From Candidatus Anaplasma sp. TIGMIC (GTDB taxonomy: Bacteria > Pseudomonadota > Alphaproteobacteria > Rickettsiales > Anaplasmataceae): DNA of 47,576 nt. The notes under the pieces were generated by a model that made no database searches, had not been told where the DNA came from, and saw only the letters and a program-made list of their open reading frames with translations. A program made the position numbers and the translations under genes. This document shows positions 18,486 through 27,896 of this stretch, piece by piece (within the stretch, counting starts at the first letter, position 1; every line of letters starts with the position of its first letter). The DNA is taken from NCBI RefSeq assembly GCF_028204095.1, contig NZ_JAQLOH010000005.1:1-47576 (forward strand), in the 5' to 3' direction.

Positions 18486-18605
18486 AGTGGTAAACGAGTG
18501 GGTATTAAGTAGCTTGTTTGACTATTAGTCCCTTCGGTTTTGCTGTGTAATTTTGTATATGCGCGGTGTTTTATTTGGTGGTAGAAACTCTGAGGTTTGC
18601 ATTAG

Positions 18606-19346
18606 GTGAGTAAGGGATTAATGTCACTTGCGGGGCATCTGAAGGAGCTAAGGAGAAGGGTGCTCCTTTCTGCTGCATTTTTCGTGGTGATGTTTGTAGT
18701 ATGTTATTTATTTTCCGAAGAGATATATGAGTTCTTGCTCATACCTCTTGTTGATTTGGAAGGAGATAACGAGGATTTTTCCCTTATATACACTGACCTT
18801 ACCGAGGCGTTTTTTGTGTACCTAAAGGTTGGGGCAATGGCTGCGCTTTTCGGTTCATTCCCGATGTTTGCGTGGCAATTCTATATGTTTTTGGCGCCAG
18901 GGCTATACAAAGCGGAGAGACGCATTCTACTGCCATACTTGATAGCGGCTCCTGTACTTTTTACAACAGGGGCGGCTGGTGTGTACTATTACATATTTCC
19001 TCTTGCGTGGAAGTTTTTTATAAACTTTGAAAACAGAGACGCGTCAGTAGGGGTGCCGATAGAGTTTATGCCGTCGGTAAGTGAGTATCTTGATTTGGTA
19101 CTGCGTCTCATGTTTGCATTCGGGTTAGCATTTCAACTGCCTGTTATTCTGACATTACTTGCGCGGATAGGGATTGTATCGTCAAAAAGCCTGGCTAGTA
19201 AAAGGAGAGTGGCTATAGTCATTATTTTCATAATTGCGGCAGTGCTTACTCCTCCTGATGTGCTCAGTCAGATAGGTCTCGCTGTACCGATGATATTACT
19301 GTACGAAGCTTCGATCATTGCCTGTAGGTACATAGAGAAGAAGTGA
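18606..19346 (+). CDS. tatC: Sec-independent translocase subunit TatC
   Basis: Core of the twin-arginine translocase, which receives folded proteins carrying RR signal peptides. The product is about 246 residues with six membrane helices. The cytoplasmic N-terminal signature HLKELRRRV lies at residues 11-19, the FLAPGLYKAERR loop near residue 96-107, and helix 4 contains FAFGLAFQLPVIL, with glutamine at the site that is glutamate in E. coli; as I recall, glutamine is common in alphaproteobacteria. GTG at 18606 or ATG at 18621, the latter preceded by AAGGGA, are both possible starts. tatA and tatB are not nearby. A TTGACT hexamer at 18518-18523 lies in the upstream spacer but has no well-spaced -10. 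Confidence 0.95.
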   Translation: MSKGLMSLAGHLKELRRRVLLSAAFFVVMFVVCYLFSEEIYEFLLIPLVDLEGDNEDFSLIYTDLTEAFFVYLKVGAMAALFGSFPMFAWQFYMFLAPGLYKAERRILLPYLIAAPVLFTTGAAGVYYYIFPLAWKFFINFENRDASVGVPIEFMPSVSEYLDLVLRLMFAFGLAFQLPVILTLLARIGIVSSKSLASKRRVAIVIIFIIAAVLTPPDVLSQIGLAVPMILLYEASIIACRYIEKK

Positions 19347-20133
19347 CTTCTGCTCCATAGGAACTATAGCGTACGAATCAGGAAATGTTTTATAGGCTTT
19401 ATATAACACAAGGCTGTAAATTGAATGCGCGGGAGTTGGGTGGGGTTAATGCGGGATGGTTGCCATCTCAATTATGTTTTTTCTCTTGATGAGTGAACCG
19501 GCTTATACGCATATGAGTGCGATTTGCTGAGGCGCGTAGCTTCATTATGATAAATTCCAACAAAGACTGTGCGAAATGTAGTGTATTGATGGTCTGGAAG
19601 GTGTTGGTTCTGCTAAGTTGTCTATGTATGGCATATATGACCTGCTTGGGGATTATGCGTACAAATATCTTGTGGTAGCGAGTTGACCAATACTGTAAAA
19701 GAGTATCGTGTGTGGCCAACTACGCGTTGTGTACGGGAGGGTCTTTATTTGCAGCATGAGCCTCTTCAGGTGATGTAAGTTTTGCCGTGTGATTTTACAT
19801 TGCGCGACGCAGACTGCGTGAATTGTAGCCAGATTGCTAACTGTCCGTCATCGATGTAGCTGACATTATCAAACAGATGGAAGGCTGTGGACGAGAAAGT
19901 TTGTGTTGCGAAAGTTCTATGTGCTTTACGACCTATCAATGAGCCAACATTTTATACACTGTCCTGATACTTAAACCCATATCGCTGGGGCATATTATAC
20001 GTTGTAAAAATACTACATATTGCAGGTTGGTATTAGTAAGAAGTGGATGACAAATCCATCGTGTGAGTGCTAGACTCCGTCGAGATCTCTATACTGTTTG
20101 TGTATTCGGATAAGGGCCATGCGGAGCTAGTTT
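19347..20133. other. 787-base spacer without a convincing gene
   Basis: An 83-codon minus-strand frame at 19468-19719 has no ribosome binding site or recognisable domain. A 35-codon plus-strand stretch ending at the TGA near 19939 reads DVADIIKQMEGCG and could be a gene remnant. No tRNA, terminator or repeat was seen. An RND pump often has its membrane fusion partner upstream; no trace of such a gene is recognisable here. Confidence 0.4.
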
Positions 20134-23100
20134 ATGGACTTGATATTAGGTTGTTTCCTCAAGCGGAACAGATTTATGATGTTCCTCTTGGCATCCATAG
20201 TTGCTTTTGGTACGTACGCGTATTTTACTTTGCCTAGGGAAAGGACTCCCACCATTAAAGTTCCGGTTATCTCCATTGTTGCCGTTGTAGATGGGATATC
20301 GGAAGAAAAGGCAGAGAAGTTACTTGTCTCACCCATCGAAAAGGAAGTGCAGGCAGTCTCCGGTGTTAAGAAGGTAATATCTGTTGCCAAAGATGGATCT
20401 GCGACTGTTGTTCTGAAGTTTAGCCATGGGACAGATATGCGTGCAGCTATGGAGGATGTGAGGACGAAACTTGATTTGGCACGTTCCGAGTTGCCGAGAG
20501 AGCTGAAATCCCTCATTGCCAAGGAGGTTGACTTGGGCGCGGCGCCCGTATTGCACGTAGCCGTAGCAGGAGATGTTCAGGGTGCTATTCTCTCTAAAGT
20601 GGCGCGTTCTTTAAAGTCCTCCATAGAGTCTCTCGGTGGTGTTCTGAGTGTTGAGGCAGAAGGTCTGCAAGAATACGTTGTTGAAATTAACTTTTTTCCG
20701 GAATTACTTAATCATTACGGCATACAGGTACAGGACATACAAAGGGCTATCACAGGTAGTTATTCCTTTGTTGAGTATGGAGTTATGGAGTCTGAAATTG
20801 GCCGTCATAAAGTAAAACTGACAGGTGAACTTGATAGCTACAAGAAGATACAAGACCTTGTTTTAAAAGCCAAGGGAGATGAATTTGTAACTATCAGCGA
20901 CGTTGCTAAGGTGAATTTTACTGAAAAAGCAGTGAGCGAATTTGTTAGAGTTGATGGTAAAGCAGCTGTAGTATTGAAGGTTTCAAAAAAGAGTGGGAGT
21001 GATATCACCGAAGTAGTTGGAAAGATCAAAAATATACTTGATGAAGCCAGTTCCCTATTACCAAGCAATGTAGCCCTTATTTTTCTTCAAGACCAATCGC
21101 AGGAAGTTAAGTATGTGCTTCATGAGCTCGAAAATACGCTTGTATTTTCAGTGGTTTTGGTGCTGCTGGTTATGATGGTCTTTATGGGCTTCCGCACGGC
21201 CATATTGGTGGCGGTTGCCATACCTGTTTCGGCGCTGCTGGGAGTCTCAGTAATTTACATAATGGGCTATACCTTAAATATCGTCATTTTGTTTACCTTG
21301 ATAATGGTAATTGGAATGCTCGTGGACGACGCCATCGTTGTAAGCGAATATGCAGACCGCAAGATGGCTCATGGTATGGATAGAGTTTTTGCGTATAAAT
21401 CAGCTGCAGTGGCTATGTTTTGGCCTATTGCTGCAGCTACTGCTACCAGACTTGCTGTGTTCATTCCATTGTTGTTTTGGCCTGGAGTAACAGGAGAGTT
21501 TATAAAATATATCCCGGTGGTTTCGATATCGACGCTCGTTGGTTCGTGGATTGTTGCGCTGATTTTTACTCCTGTTTTAGGATCGATGTTTGGCAAGGTT
21601 TCTGCAGTATCTCCTGAAGAGGTCAAGAGGATAAATGCCATTGAAGATCTTGATTTTGACAGCCTGGGCAAGTGCACACGCTTCTATGCGAAAGTTCTCT
21701 TTGTAGTTTTGGATCACCCGCGCAAGTTTGTATGTATAGTGACGAGTGTATTGGTTCTGTCCACAGTTATGTACTTCTCTTTCGGGCCCGGGGTGGAATT
21801 TTTTCCTGACGTTGAGCCTGACAGGGCTCTTATCATTGCGAAGAGTGACAACAACCTATCAGTTGGCGAGCGGGATTTGATCATACTAGATGTAGAGGAG
21901 AAAATCCGCAATATTGCCGGAGTACGGCATATTTATACTAGATCTGTTGAAAAATGGGGAGATGCCAGTAGCGGCGTTGTAGGAGTTATAGGTATAGAAT
22001 TTTTCGACTGGTTCTTAAGGGAAAAGTCTTCAAAAATACTGCGCGACATTTTGCACCGTATAAAAGGGGTGAAGGGTGTATTTTTCGACGTTGAATATGA
22101 AAGTATGAAGCCCAGCAGGGGAAAGCAGATAGAGATTAGTTTAAGAGCGGATAATAAAGTTCTGTTAAATGATGCAGCTTCAGTTTTGGAAAAGGCAATG
22201 TCAGCATCACAGGGTTTTGTGGGCGTCTCGAAGGATACTCTAACCTCTGGGTATGAATGGATATTGGATGTCGATAGAAAGAGGGCACGCGCTTCTGGTG
22301 TAGATGTGTATCTTATAGGGCAGTATATCAAATTGCTTACTGATGGTCTGGTGGTGGGTAAATATTATCCTAGTGACTTTGACGACGGGATAGACATAAT
22401 AGCGCGCTTTAATGAAAAACACAGATCGCTCAAAGGCATAGATAGCCTCCAGATAAATACCCACTACGGCACTGTGCCAGTATCGTATTTCATGAACAGA
22501 AAAGCCAGAGCCGCTGCGGGCTCCATAAAGCGAGTAAACGGCATGAGGTCCATGACGATTTCCTCCTACATAGCTCCGGGTATGTATGTATCAGAGAGGG
22601 TCGGCTACATAAAGTCAGCTCTACAGGGTGCGGTAGACCCCAGTGTTGAGGTGAGTTTTTTAGGTGATATGGAAGATCAGGAAGAATCCAAAGCATTTCT
22701 AATAAAGGCGTTTGCTATGGTTCTTGTAATGATTTCACTGGTTTTGATGTGTGAACTAAATAGTTTTTACTACGTGTTTGTTGTTATGACTGCAGTTTTC
22801 CTATCTACAACTTGTGTTTTCTTCGGGTTCTTACTCACATACAAAGTTTTCGGTGTCGTTATGGGCGGAGTGGGCATAATAGTTCTGGCTGGGGTGGTTG
22901 TGAACAACAACATACTACTTATAGATGCTTTTAGGTCTAATGTTGATAGTTCACTCAGCAGAAAGGAAGCAATTATGAAGTCTGCCCTTTCCCGACTAAG
23001 GCCCATATTTCTAACTGTAATAACAGGTGTTCTTGGCCTTATGCCAATGGTATTGCGGCTAAGTGTAGATTTCATATACGGTAGGATTTTGTACGATTCT

Positions 23101-23262
23101 CCGGCAAGTCAGCTATGGTTTGAGTTATCCACTACGACATCTATGGGGTTATTATTGGCCACCATAGTGACATTGTTATATACACCTGCGGTGCTGATGT
23201 GTCATAAAGTTGGAACAGAAAAGCGTAGTGATGATTATGCCACTTTAGGACTTTCACGATAG
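20134..23262 (+). CDS. RND-family efflux transporter, inner-membrane subunit
   Basis: A proton-driven pump of the AcrB/MexB-type hydrophobe/amphiphile superfamily, 1042 residues, full length. Membrane helix 1 at about residues 15-31 is followed by a large periplasmic loop, then helices 2-6 with GMLVDDAIVVSEYADR carrying the proton-relay pair Asp398-Asp399; the second half repeats the plan (helix 7 near 540-558, a second periplasmic loop, helices 8-12 with GGVGIIVLAGVVVNNNILL). The ATG at 20134 follows GGAG at 20122-20125. No membrane fusion protein or TolC gene adjoins it, so it must pair with components encoded elsewhere. Substrate cannot be predicted. A tiny lipoprotein ORF follows after 10 bases. 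Confidence 0.93.
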   Translation: MDLILGCFLKRNRFMMFLLASIVAFGTYAYFTLPRERTPTIKVPVISIVAVVDGISEEKAEKLLVSPIEKEVQAVSGVKKVISVAKDGSATVVLKFSHGTDMRAAMEDVRTKLDLARSELPRELKSLIAKEVDLGAAPVLHVAVAGDVQGAILSKVARSLKSSIESLGGVLSVEAEGLQEYVVEINFFPELLNHYGIQVQDIQRAITGSYSFVEYGVMESEIGRHKVKLTGELDSYKKIQDLVLKAKGDEFVTISDVAKVNFTEKAVSEFVRVDGKAAVVLKVSKKSGSDITEVVGKIKNILDEASSLLPSNVALIFLQDQSQEVKYVLHELENTLVFSVVLVLLVMMVFMGFRTAILVAVAIPVSALLGVSVIYIMGYTLNIVILFTLIMVIGMLVDDAIVVSEYADRKMAHGMDRVFAYKSAAVAMFWPIAAATATRLAVFIPLLFWPGVTGEFIKYIPVVSISTLVGSWIVALIFTPVLGSMFGKVSAVSPEEVKRINAIEDLDFDSLGKCTRFYAKVLFVVLDHPRKFVCIVTSVLVLSTVMYFSFGPGVEFFPDVEPDRALIIAKSDNNLSVGERDLIILDVEEKIRNIAGVRHIYTRSVEKWGDASSGVVGVIGIEFFDWFLREKSSKILRDILHRIKGVKGVFFDVEYESMKPSRGKQIEISLRADNKVLLNDAASVLEKAMSASQGFVGVSKDTLTSGYEWILDVDRKRARASGVDVYLIGQYIKLLTDGLVVGKYYPSDFDDGIDIIARFNEKHRSLKGIDSLQINTHYGTVPVSYFMNRKARAAAGSIKRVNGMRSMTISSYIAPGMYVSERVGYIKSALQGAVDPSVEVSFLGDMEDQEESKAFLIKAFAMVLVMISLVLMCELNSFYYVFVVMTAVFLSTTCVFFGFLLTYKVFGVVMGGVGIIVLAGVVVNNNILLIDAFRSNVDSSLSRKEAIMKSALSRLRPIFLTVITGVLGLMPMVLRLSVDFIYGRILYDSPASQLWFELSTTTSMGLLLATIVTLLYTPAVLMCHKVGTEKRSDDYATLGLSR

Positions 23263-23272
23263 GAGTATGTCA

Positions 23273-23350
23273 ATGATTAAAACAGCATGCACCATGATGT
23301 TGATTTTCTGGTCCATGGCTGTAATGGCGTGCAGAACACCAGCGCTTTAA
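23273..23350 (+). CDS. tiny lipoprotein, 25 residues
   Basis: The ATG at 23273 follows AGGAG (23261-23265) with seven-base spacing and opens a 25-codon frame. The product has Lys near its start, a hydrophobic core (MMLIFWSMAV) and a lipobox VMAC with Cys at residue 20, leaving a mature lipopeptide of six residues, CRTPAL. This is the build of entericidin-like or lysis-type micro-lipoproteins, but similarity is in form only. It begins 10 bases after the RND gene and is probably cotranscribed with it; a promoter for nusA follows just downstream. Too short for routine gene callers. Confidence 0.5.
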   Translation: MIKTACTMMLIFWSMAVMACRTPAL

Positions 23351-23364
23351 CCCGGAGAAATTTC

Positions 23365-23393
23365 TTGACTCATTGTGGTATCATAAGTAGAAT
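23365..23393 (+). promoter_or_regulatory. sigma-70 promoter for nusA operon
   Basis: TTGACT (23365-23370) and TAGAAT (23388-23393) are separated by exactly 17 bases, both close to the vegetative consensus. Predicted start of transcription is near 23400, giving a leader of about 70 bases before the nusA ATG. Confidence 0.6.
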
Positions 23394-23410
23394 CGCCGTG
23401 GCGGACTAGT

Positions 23411-23479
23411 ATGGAACACCGCTTCTGCCAGTTAGGTATCAGTAGGCGCTTCCTACTCGTGCAAGGAGTTTTATGGTGA
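23411..23479 (+). CDS. possible nusA leader peptide
   Basis: Within the predicted nusA leader an ATG at 23411 opens a 22-codon frame (MEHRFCQLGISRRFLL...) whose TGA stop overlaps the first codons of nusA (ATGGTGA at 23473-23479). The nusA ribosome binding site lies inside it. Such overlap would allow translational coupling. No strong ribosome binding site precedes it (GGCGGA at 23400-23405), so it may be accidental. Confidence 0.2.
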   Translation: MEHRFCQLGISRRFLLVQGVLW

Positions 23480-25017
23480 ATTTGTATAATTTTGATAATC
23501 TCGAACTGATTCGGGTTGCTAGGGACGTTGCTGAGCAAAGGGGTCTAGACCTGGGTGTTGTGGTGGAGGCGATTGAGCAGGCGCTCGAAGTTGTCAGCCA
23601 TGGCAAGTACGGGGACTGTAAGATTAAGGTTTCTATCGACAGGAAGACCGGTGTTATATCCATTGCAAGGCAGGCGCTGGTCGTAGAGGATGATATGTCC
23701 TTCGACTCCGAGAAGTGCGGGATTCCTGAGGATGAAGTAGACAAGTACAAGCTAGTAAGGATATCTGATGCATTGCTAGAGAAAGAGGATGCTAAGGTTG
23801 GTGATATACTCCTTGAGCCATTGCCGCCCATTGATGTCGACTATAACTCTGCGAAACTTGCTAAGCAGAAGGTTGCTCAGCTTATTATGCTCCAAGAGAG
23901 GAAGAGGCAGTATGAGGAGTTTAAGGATCGAGTGGGGGATCTTGTATACGGCGTCGTCAAGAGGGTAGAGTACAATAACGTAGTCGTAGATCTGAATGGA
24001 AGTGAGGGATATCTTCCTGTGTATAGTACTATCAGGGGTGAGGTTTTTCGACCCAATGATAGGGTGAAGGCGCATGTAGAAGATGTGCGTAGAGAGGCGA
24101 CAGGTCCGCAGATTTTCCTTTCTAGGGTGAGCAAGAGGTTTATGGAGCTTTTGTTCAAACAGGAAATACCAGAAGTTTACGATGGGGTCGTTACTATCAA
24201 GGCTCTGGCCCGCGATGCGGGGTCACGTTCTAAGGTGGCGGTGTTTTCGTCAGATAAGAATGTTGATCCGGTGGGAGCGTGCATTGGTGCGCGGGGCGTT
24301 AGAATTCAGAATATAGTAGCTGAGTTGCACGGTGAGAAGATAGACGTTGTGCCATACTCGTCTGACTTAGCGAAGTTTGTGGTGAGTGCGATAGCGCCTG
24401 CAGAGGTTGTTAAGGTCATCATCGATGAGGATGTTAGTAAGATAGAGCTGGTTGTTCCGGAAAGTCAGGTAAGTCTGGCCATTGGGCGATATGGTCAAAA
24501 CATAAGGCTTGCGTCTGAGTTGGTGGGCTGGGATATAGATGTCATAGGGGATGAAACCGAGTCTACTAGGAAAGCTAAGGAGCTGAGTGCTGGGGCTAGG
24601 GTTTTCATCGATGATTTGGATGTAGAGGAAATAATAGGGCAGCTGTTAGTTAGTGAGGGGTTTTCCAGTATAGAGGATCTGGACAGAGCTGAGGTCAGTG
24701 ACATTGCAGCCGTGGACGGGTTTAATGAGGATATTGCCCGTGAGCTCAAGACTCGTGCTGCTGAATGTTTGGCTCGCAGACGGCAGGAAGCCATGAAGAT
24801 GCTTGAAGAAGTATCCGTGAGTGAGGAGGTCATGCAGCTTCCGTACTTGCAAGTAGAGGATATTGTAAAGTTGTGCGAGAATGGAGTCAGGAGTATAGAA
24901 GACATTGCTTCGCTGTGTACTGATGAATTTTATGATATTATTCCCAAGGTTAAATTGAGTAAAGAGCAGGTTGATTCCATAATACTGGAGTCACGTAAGC
25001 GGATAGGGTGGGTTTAG
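23473..25017 (+). CDS. nusA: transcription termination/antitermination factor NusA
   Basis: RNA polymerase-binding factor that modulates pausing, termination and antitermination. The 514-residue protein shows the N-terminal polymerase-binding domain (1-130), the S1 domain (about 135-200, VVDLNGSEGYLPVYS), two KH domains (VGACIGARGVRIQNIVAEL near 270-290, and VSLAIGRYGQNIRLASEL near 333-350), and a C-terminal region with two helix-hairpin-helix acidic repeats from about 385 to 510. ATG at 23473 with AAGGAG at 23463-23468. rimP, which precedes nusA in most bacteria, is missing here; the RND gene and tiny lipoprotein take its place. First gene of nusA-infB-rbfA. Confidence 0.97.
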   Translation: MVNLYNFDNLELIRVARDVAEQRGLDLGVVVEAIEQALEVVSHGKYGDCKIKVSIDRKTGVISIARQALVVEDDMSFDSEKCGIPEDEVDKYKLVRISDALLEKEDAKVGDILLEPLPPIDVDYNSAKLAKQKVAQLIMLQERKRQYEEFKDRVGDLVYGVVKRVEYNNVVVDLNGSEGYLPVYSTIRGEVFRPNDRVKAHVEDVRREATGPQIFLSRVSKRFMELLFKQEIPEVYDGVVTIKALARDAGSRSKVAVFSSDKNVDPVGACIGARGVRIQNIVAELHGEKIDVVPYSSDLAKFVVSAIAPAEVVKVIIDEDVSKIELVVPESQVSLAIGRYGQNIRLASELVGWDIDVIGDETESTRKAKELSAGARVFIDDLDVEEIIGQLLVSEGFSSIEDLDRAEVSDIAAVDGFNEDIARELKTRAAECLARRRQEAMKMLEEVSVSEEVMQLPYLQVEDIVKLCENGVRSIEDIASLCTDEFYDIIPKVKLSKEQVDSIILESRKRIGWV

Positions 25018-25038
25018 TTTTTTTTCTGGGTACTGTAG

Positions 25039-27540
25039 ATGAGTGATGTTGAGAAGGTTGGTACGGGAGATAATGCCTCAGGCAAGCGTGAGCGTCTGAC
25101 GCTGAGTCTCGGTGATAAGCTTAAGGTGCCGCAGCCTTTAACAAAGGCCTCATCGACTGGCAAGTCTTTCATGACTGTAGAGGTGCGTAGTAAGAAGCGC
25201 AAGATGGTGGGTGCACTTACTGGTAGGGGAGAGTATCCATCTTCCGAGGACCGGCGCAGGGCAGGTGCTTCGGGTAAGTCAGGTAGTGTGCTGACCGCTC
25301 AGGAGCAGTTATTCAGAATAAGTGCCATAAACATGGCAGACAGTATCAGCATTAGGGAGAAAGAGGCGGCTGAACAGAGGGCTCGAGAGGAAGAATTGGC
25401 TGCTGCTGCTGCGGCGAGGGAAGCTGCTGCAGCTGAGGCGCAGCAAGTGCGGGATGCGCCTGTTTCAGTTGATGCGGAGCCTGTGCGCGAAGTAGAAGAG
25501 GTGGTGAGTGAGGCGGAGGCTCCGGCGGCTACTTCAGGCAAGGGCGGCCATGATGACAGGAAGAAGTACTCACACGGTGCTCCGGCAGCTGCAGGGCGTC
25601 ACCGAGAGAAGGAGAAAGAAGGCGGTGTAAAGAAGGCTGCTTCGGTTCGTAGTTCAAGTAAGCATGTTAAATTGGATATAGAGGATGGGCTTAGTGTCCT
25701 CGAGGACAAGCGTGTTACTAGGATGTCATCGTCAGGTGGCAGGCGTCGTGGGCACAACGTAAAAAGCAATACCAGAAGGCTGCCTAGGGATGTTGTGGTT
25801 ACTGACAGTATGGATGTTCGGTCTTTGTCTTTGGCAATGGCAGAGAAGTCTCAGGACGTTCTACGGTATTTGGCGCAGCTTGGGGTGGAGTCCAAGATCA
25901 ATACTGATTTGACACCGGAGCTTGCGTGTGAGGTGGCTACGGCATTTGGTCATCGTCCTAGGATTGTGAGTAAGGTGAAGATGGAGCAGGAGCTTAGCGA
26001 TATTGGCGCTGAGGGCTATGAGGAACAACCTAGGCCACCTGTAGTTACTGTTATGGGTCACGTTGACCATGGTAAAACTTCGTTACTTGATGTACTGAGA
26101 AGTTCTAATGTTGCTGACAAAGAGGTAAGGGGGATAACGCAGCACATAGGTGCGTATCAGATAGATGTTGAGGGTAAGAAGATTACATTCCTCGATACAC
26201 CGGGTCACGAAGCATTTGCGGACATGCGTGCTCGTGGTGCAAACGTGACGGACATAGTAGTTCTTGTCGTTGCTGCAGATGATGGGATTATGCCGCAGAC
26301 TGTGGAGTCTATAAACCACGTGAAGGCAGCTGGTGTGGCTATGATTGTGGCTGTGAACAAGATAGATAAGAGTGATGCGAATGTAGATAAGATCACGAAT
26401 GACCTACTGCAGCATGGAGTGGTGTCAGAAGAATTAGGGGGCGACGTGATGGTCGTGCCTGTATCGGCCAAGACTGGTGAGAATATAGAGAAGCTAAAGT
26501 CTACAATACTGCTGCTTGCAGAAATGCTGGAGCTTAGGGCGCCAGTAGGGTGTAGGGCTCGCGGGGTGGTCATAGAGTCCAGAGTAGATAGGGGATGTGG
26601 TGCGATTGCTACGGTCATAGTGCAGCAAGGTACGTTGAGAAAGGGTGACGTTGTTGTAGCTGGCGATAGTTCCTATGGTAAAGTCCGTAGTATGTTTGAT
26701 GATGCCGATAGGGTTGTTGATGTTGCTTTGCCTGCGACACCAGTGAGGGTATTGGGCCTGGGTTCTGTTCCTAAGGCGGGGGATATTTTGCTCGCCATGC
26801 AGTCTGAGAAACATGCTAGTGATTTGCTGAAACACAGAGCTGAGATCAACTTTGCGCGACAAAGTGGTGCTCCGCGTACGTTCAGTGGTACAGTGCTTCC
26901 TTCAATGGAAGGCGCCGCTGTCGAAGAAGTAAATATGATTCTTAAGGCAGATGTTGCGGGGTCAATAGAGGCGGTTGCTTATGCCATTGCTCAAATAGAG
27001 CATGAGGAGGTTAAGTTCAATATCCTACATAAAGAAGTTGGTGATATTACGAAGTCTGATGTCTTGTTAGCGGAAGTGTCTTCTGCGGTCATCCTGGCAT
27101 TCAACGTGAAAGTTGATGCTATGGCTAGGGATTTACTTCGTCAGAAGAGTTCTGTCGATGTGCGGCATTACCAGGTTATCTATGACCTGGTGGATGATAT
27201 GAAGAGCATGGTCAGTGGCAAGCTGAAACCTATTGTGCAGGAGGTGCAGGTGGGGCTGTTAGCGGTAAGGCAAGTGTTCTCTGCAGGAAAGGGTGGTACT
27301 GTGGTTGGTTGCTATGTGTCTGAGGGTTCTGTAAGTAGAGGTGCTGCAATAAGGGTCCTTAGGGGTGAGACTGTAGTCGGTGAAGGGTCTGTGAGGGCTT
27401 TACGCAGGTTTAAGGAGGACGTCAAGGAGGTGAATAGGGGCCTTGAGTGTGGGCTTCTTGTTGATGGGATAAATGGTATTACTGCGGGTGACACGATAAA
27501 GATACTTGAAGTTGTGGAACACGTGAGGACAGTGGAGTGA
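25039..27540 (+). CDS. infB: translation initiation factor IF-2
   Basis: GTPase that brings initiator fMet-tRNA to the 30S subunit and promotes subunit joining. The 833-residue protein has a variable basic and Ala/Glu-rich N-terminal region (a helical AAAAAAREAAAAEA stretch near 120-135), then the IF2 N domain, the G domain with G1 GHVDHGKT at residues 340-347, G3 DTPGH at 386-390 and G4 NKID near 440, followed by domains II and III and the C-terminal fMet-tRNA binding domain. ATG at 25039, 21 bases after the nusA stop. Its stop overlaps the GTG of rbfA. Confidence 0.97.
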   Translation: MSDVEKVGTGDNASGKRERLTLSLGDKLKVPQPLTKASSTGKSFMTVEVRSKKRKMVGALTGRGEYPSSEDRRRAGASGKSGSVLTAQEQLFRISAINMADSISIREKEAAEQRAREEELAAAAAAREAAAAEAQQVRDAPVSVDAEPVREVEEVVSEAEAPAATSGKGGHDDRKKYSHGAPAAAGRHREKEKEGGVKKAASVRSSSKHVKLDIEDGLSVLEDKRVTRMSSSGGRRRGHNVKSNTRRLPRDVVVTDSMDVRSLSLAMAEKSQDVLRYLAQLGVESKINTDLTPELACEVATAFGHRPRIVSKVKMEQELSDIGAEGYEEQPRPPVVTVMGHVDHGKTSLLDVLRSSNVADKEVRGITQHIGAYQIDVEGKKITFLDTPGHEAFADMRARGANVTDIVVLVVAADDGIMPQTVESINHVKAAGVAMIVAVNKIDKSDANVDKITNDLLQHGVVSEELGGDVMVVPVSAKTGENIEKLKSTILLLAEMLELRAPVGCRARGVVIESRVDRGCGAIATVIVQQGTLRKGDVVVAGDSSYGKVRSMFDDADRVVDVALPATPVRVLGLGSVPKAGDILLAMQSEKHASDLLKHRAEINFARQSGAPRTFSGTVLPSMEGAAVEEVNMILKADVAGSIEAVAYAIAQIEHEEVKFNILHKEVGDITKSDVLLAEVSSAVILAFNVKVDAMARDLLRQKSSVDVRHYQVIYDLVDDMKSMVSGKLKPIVQEVQVGLLAVRQVFSAGKGGTVVGCYVSEGSVSRGAAIRVLRGETVVGEGSVRALRRFKEDVKEVNRGLECGLLVDGINGITAGDTIKILEVVEHVRTVE

Positions 27541-27896
27541 TTGCTTTCGATGAATTCAAGGGGCACAGGAGCTTAAAGGTTTCTTCAGTGCTGAAGAGGG
27601 CGTTGTCTCAGCTGTTTATGCGGGAGTTTTACGACTTGAGTGGAGTTGTGTCTATTACCTGCATTAGGGTAAGTGAAGATATAAAAAACGCGACAGTTTT
27701 TGTTGTGATTCGCGAAGAAGAAGCAAGGGTGCAGGAAATAGTGCATGCCCTAAATGAAAGTTCAGCTGTTATCCGCAGGGCGGTATTCAAATACTTGAAG
27801 CTTCGTTATGTGCCCAGGTTGTACTTCAAGCTTGATGTGGACTTTGGCAGTTTTCTGTGTGTCACAGATGATATGCTTGCAGTGATGAAGGATTAA
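27537..27896 (+). CDS. rbfA: 30S ribosome-binding factor RbfA
   Basis: Binds late 30S assembly intermediates near the 5' helix of 16S rRNA and helps maturation. The 119-residue KH-like protein matches the family in length and pattern (RSLKVSSVLKRALSQLFMRE near 11-30; VSEDIKNATVFVVI near 45-58; RYVPRLYFKLD near 90-100). GTG start at 27537 shares four bases with the infB stop, implying coupled translation. Last gene of the operon. Confidence 0.93.
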   Translation: MIAFDEFKGHRSLKVSSVLKRALSQLFMREFYDLSGVVSITCIRVSEDIKNATVFVVIREEEARVQEIVHALNESSAVIRRAVFKYLKLRYVPRLYFKLDVDFGSFLCVTDDMLAVMKD

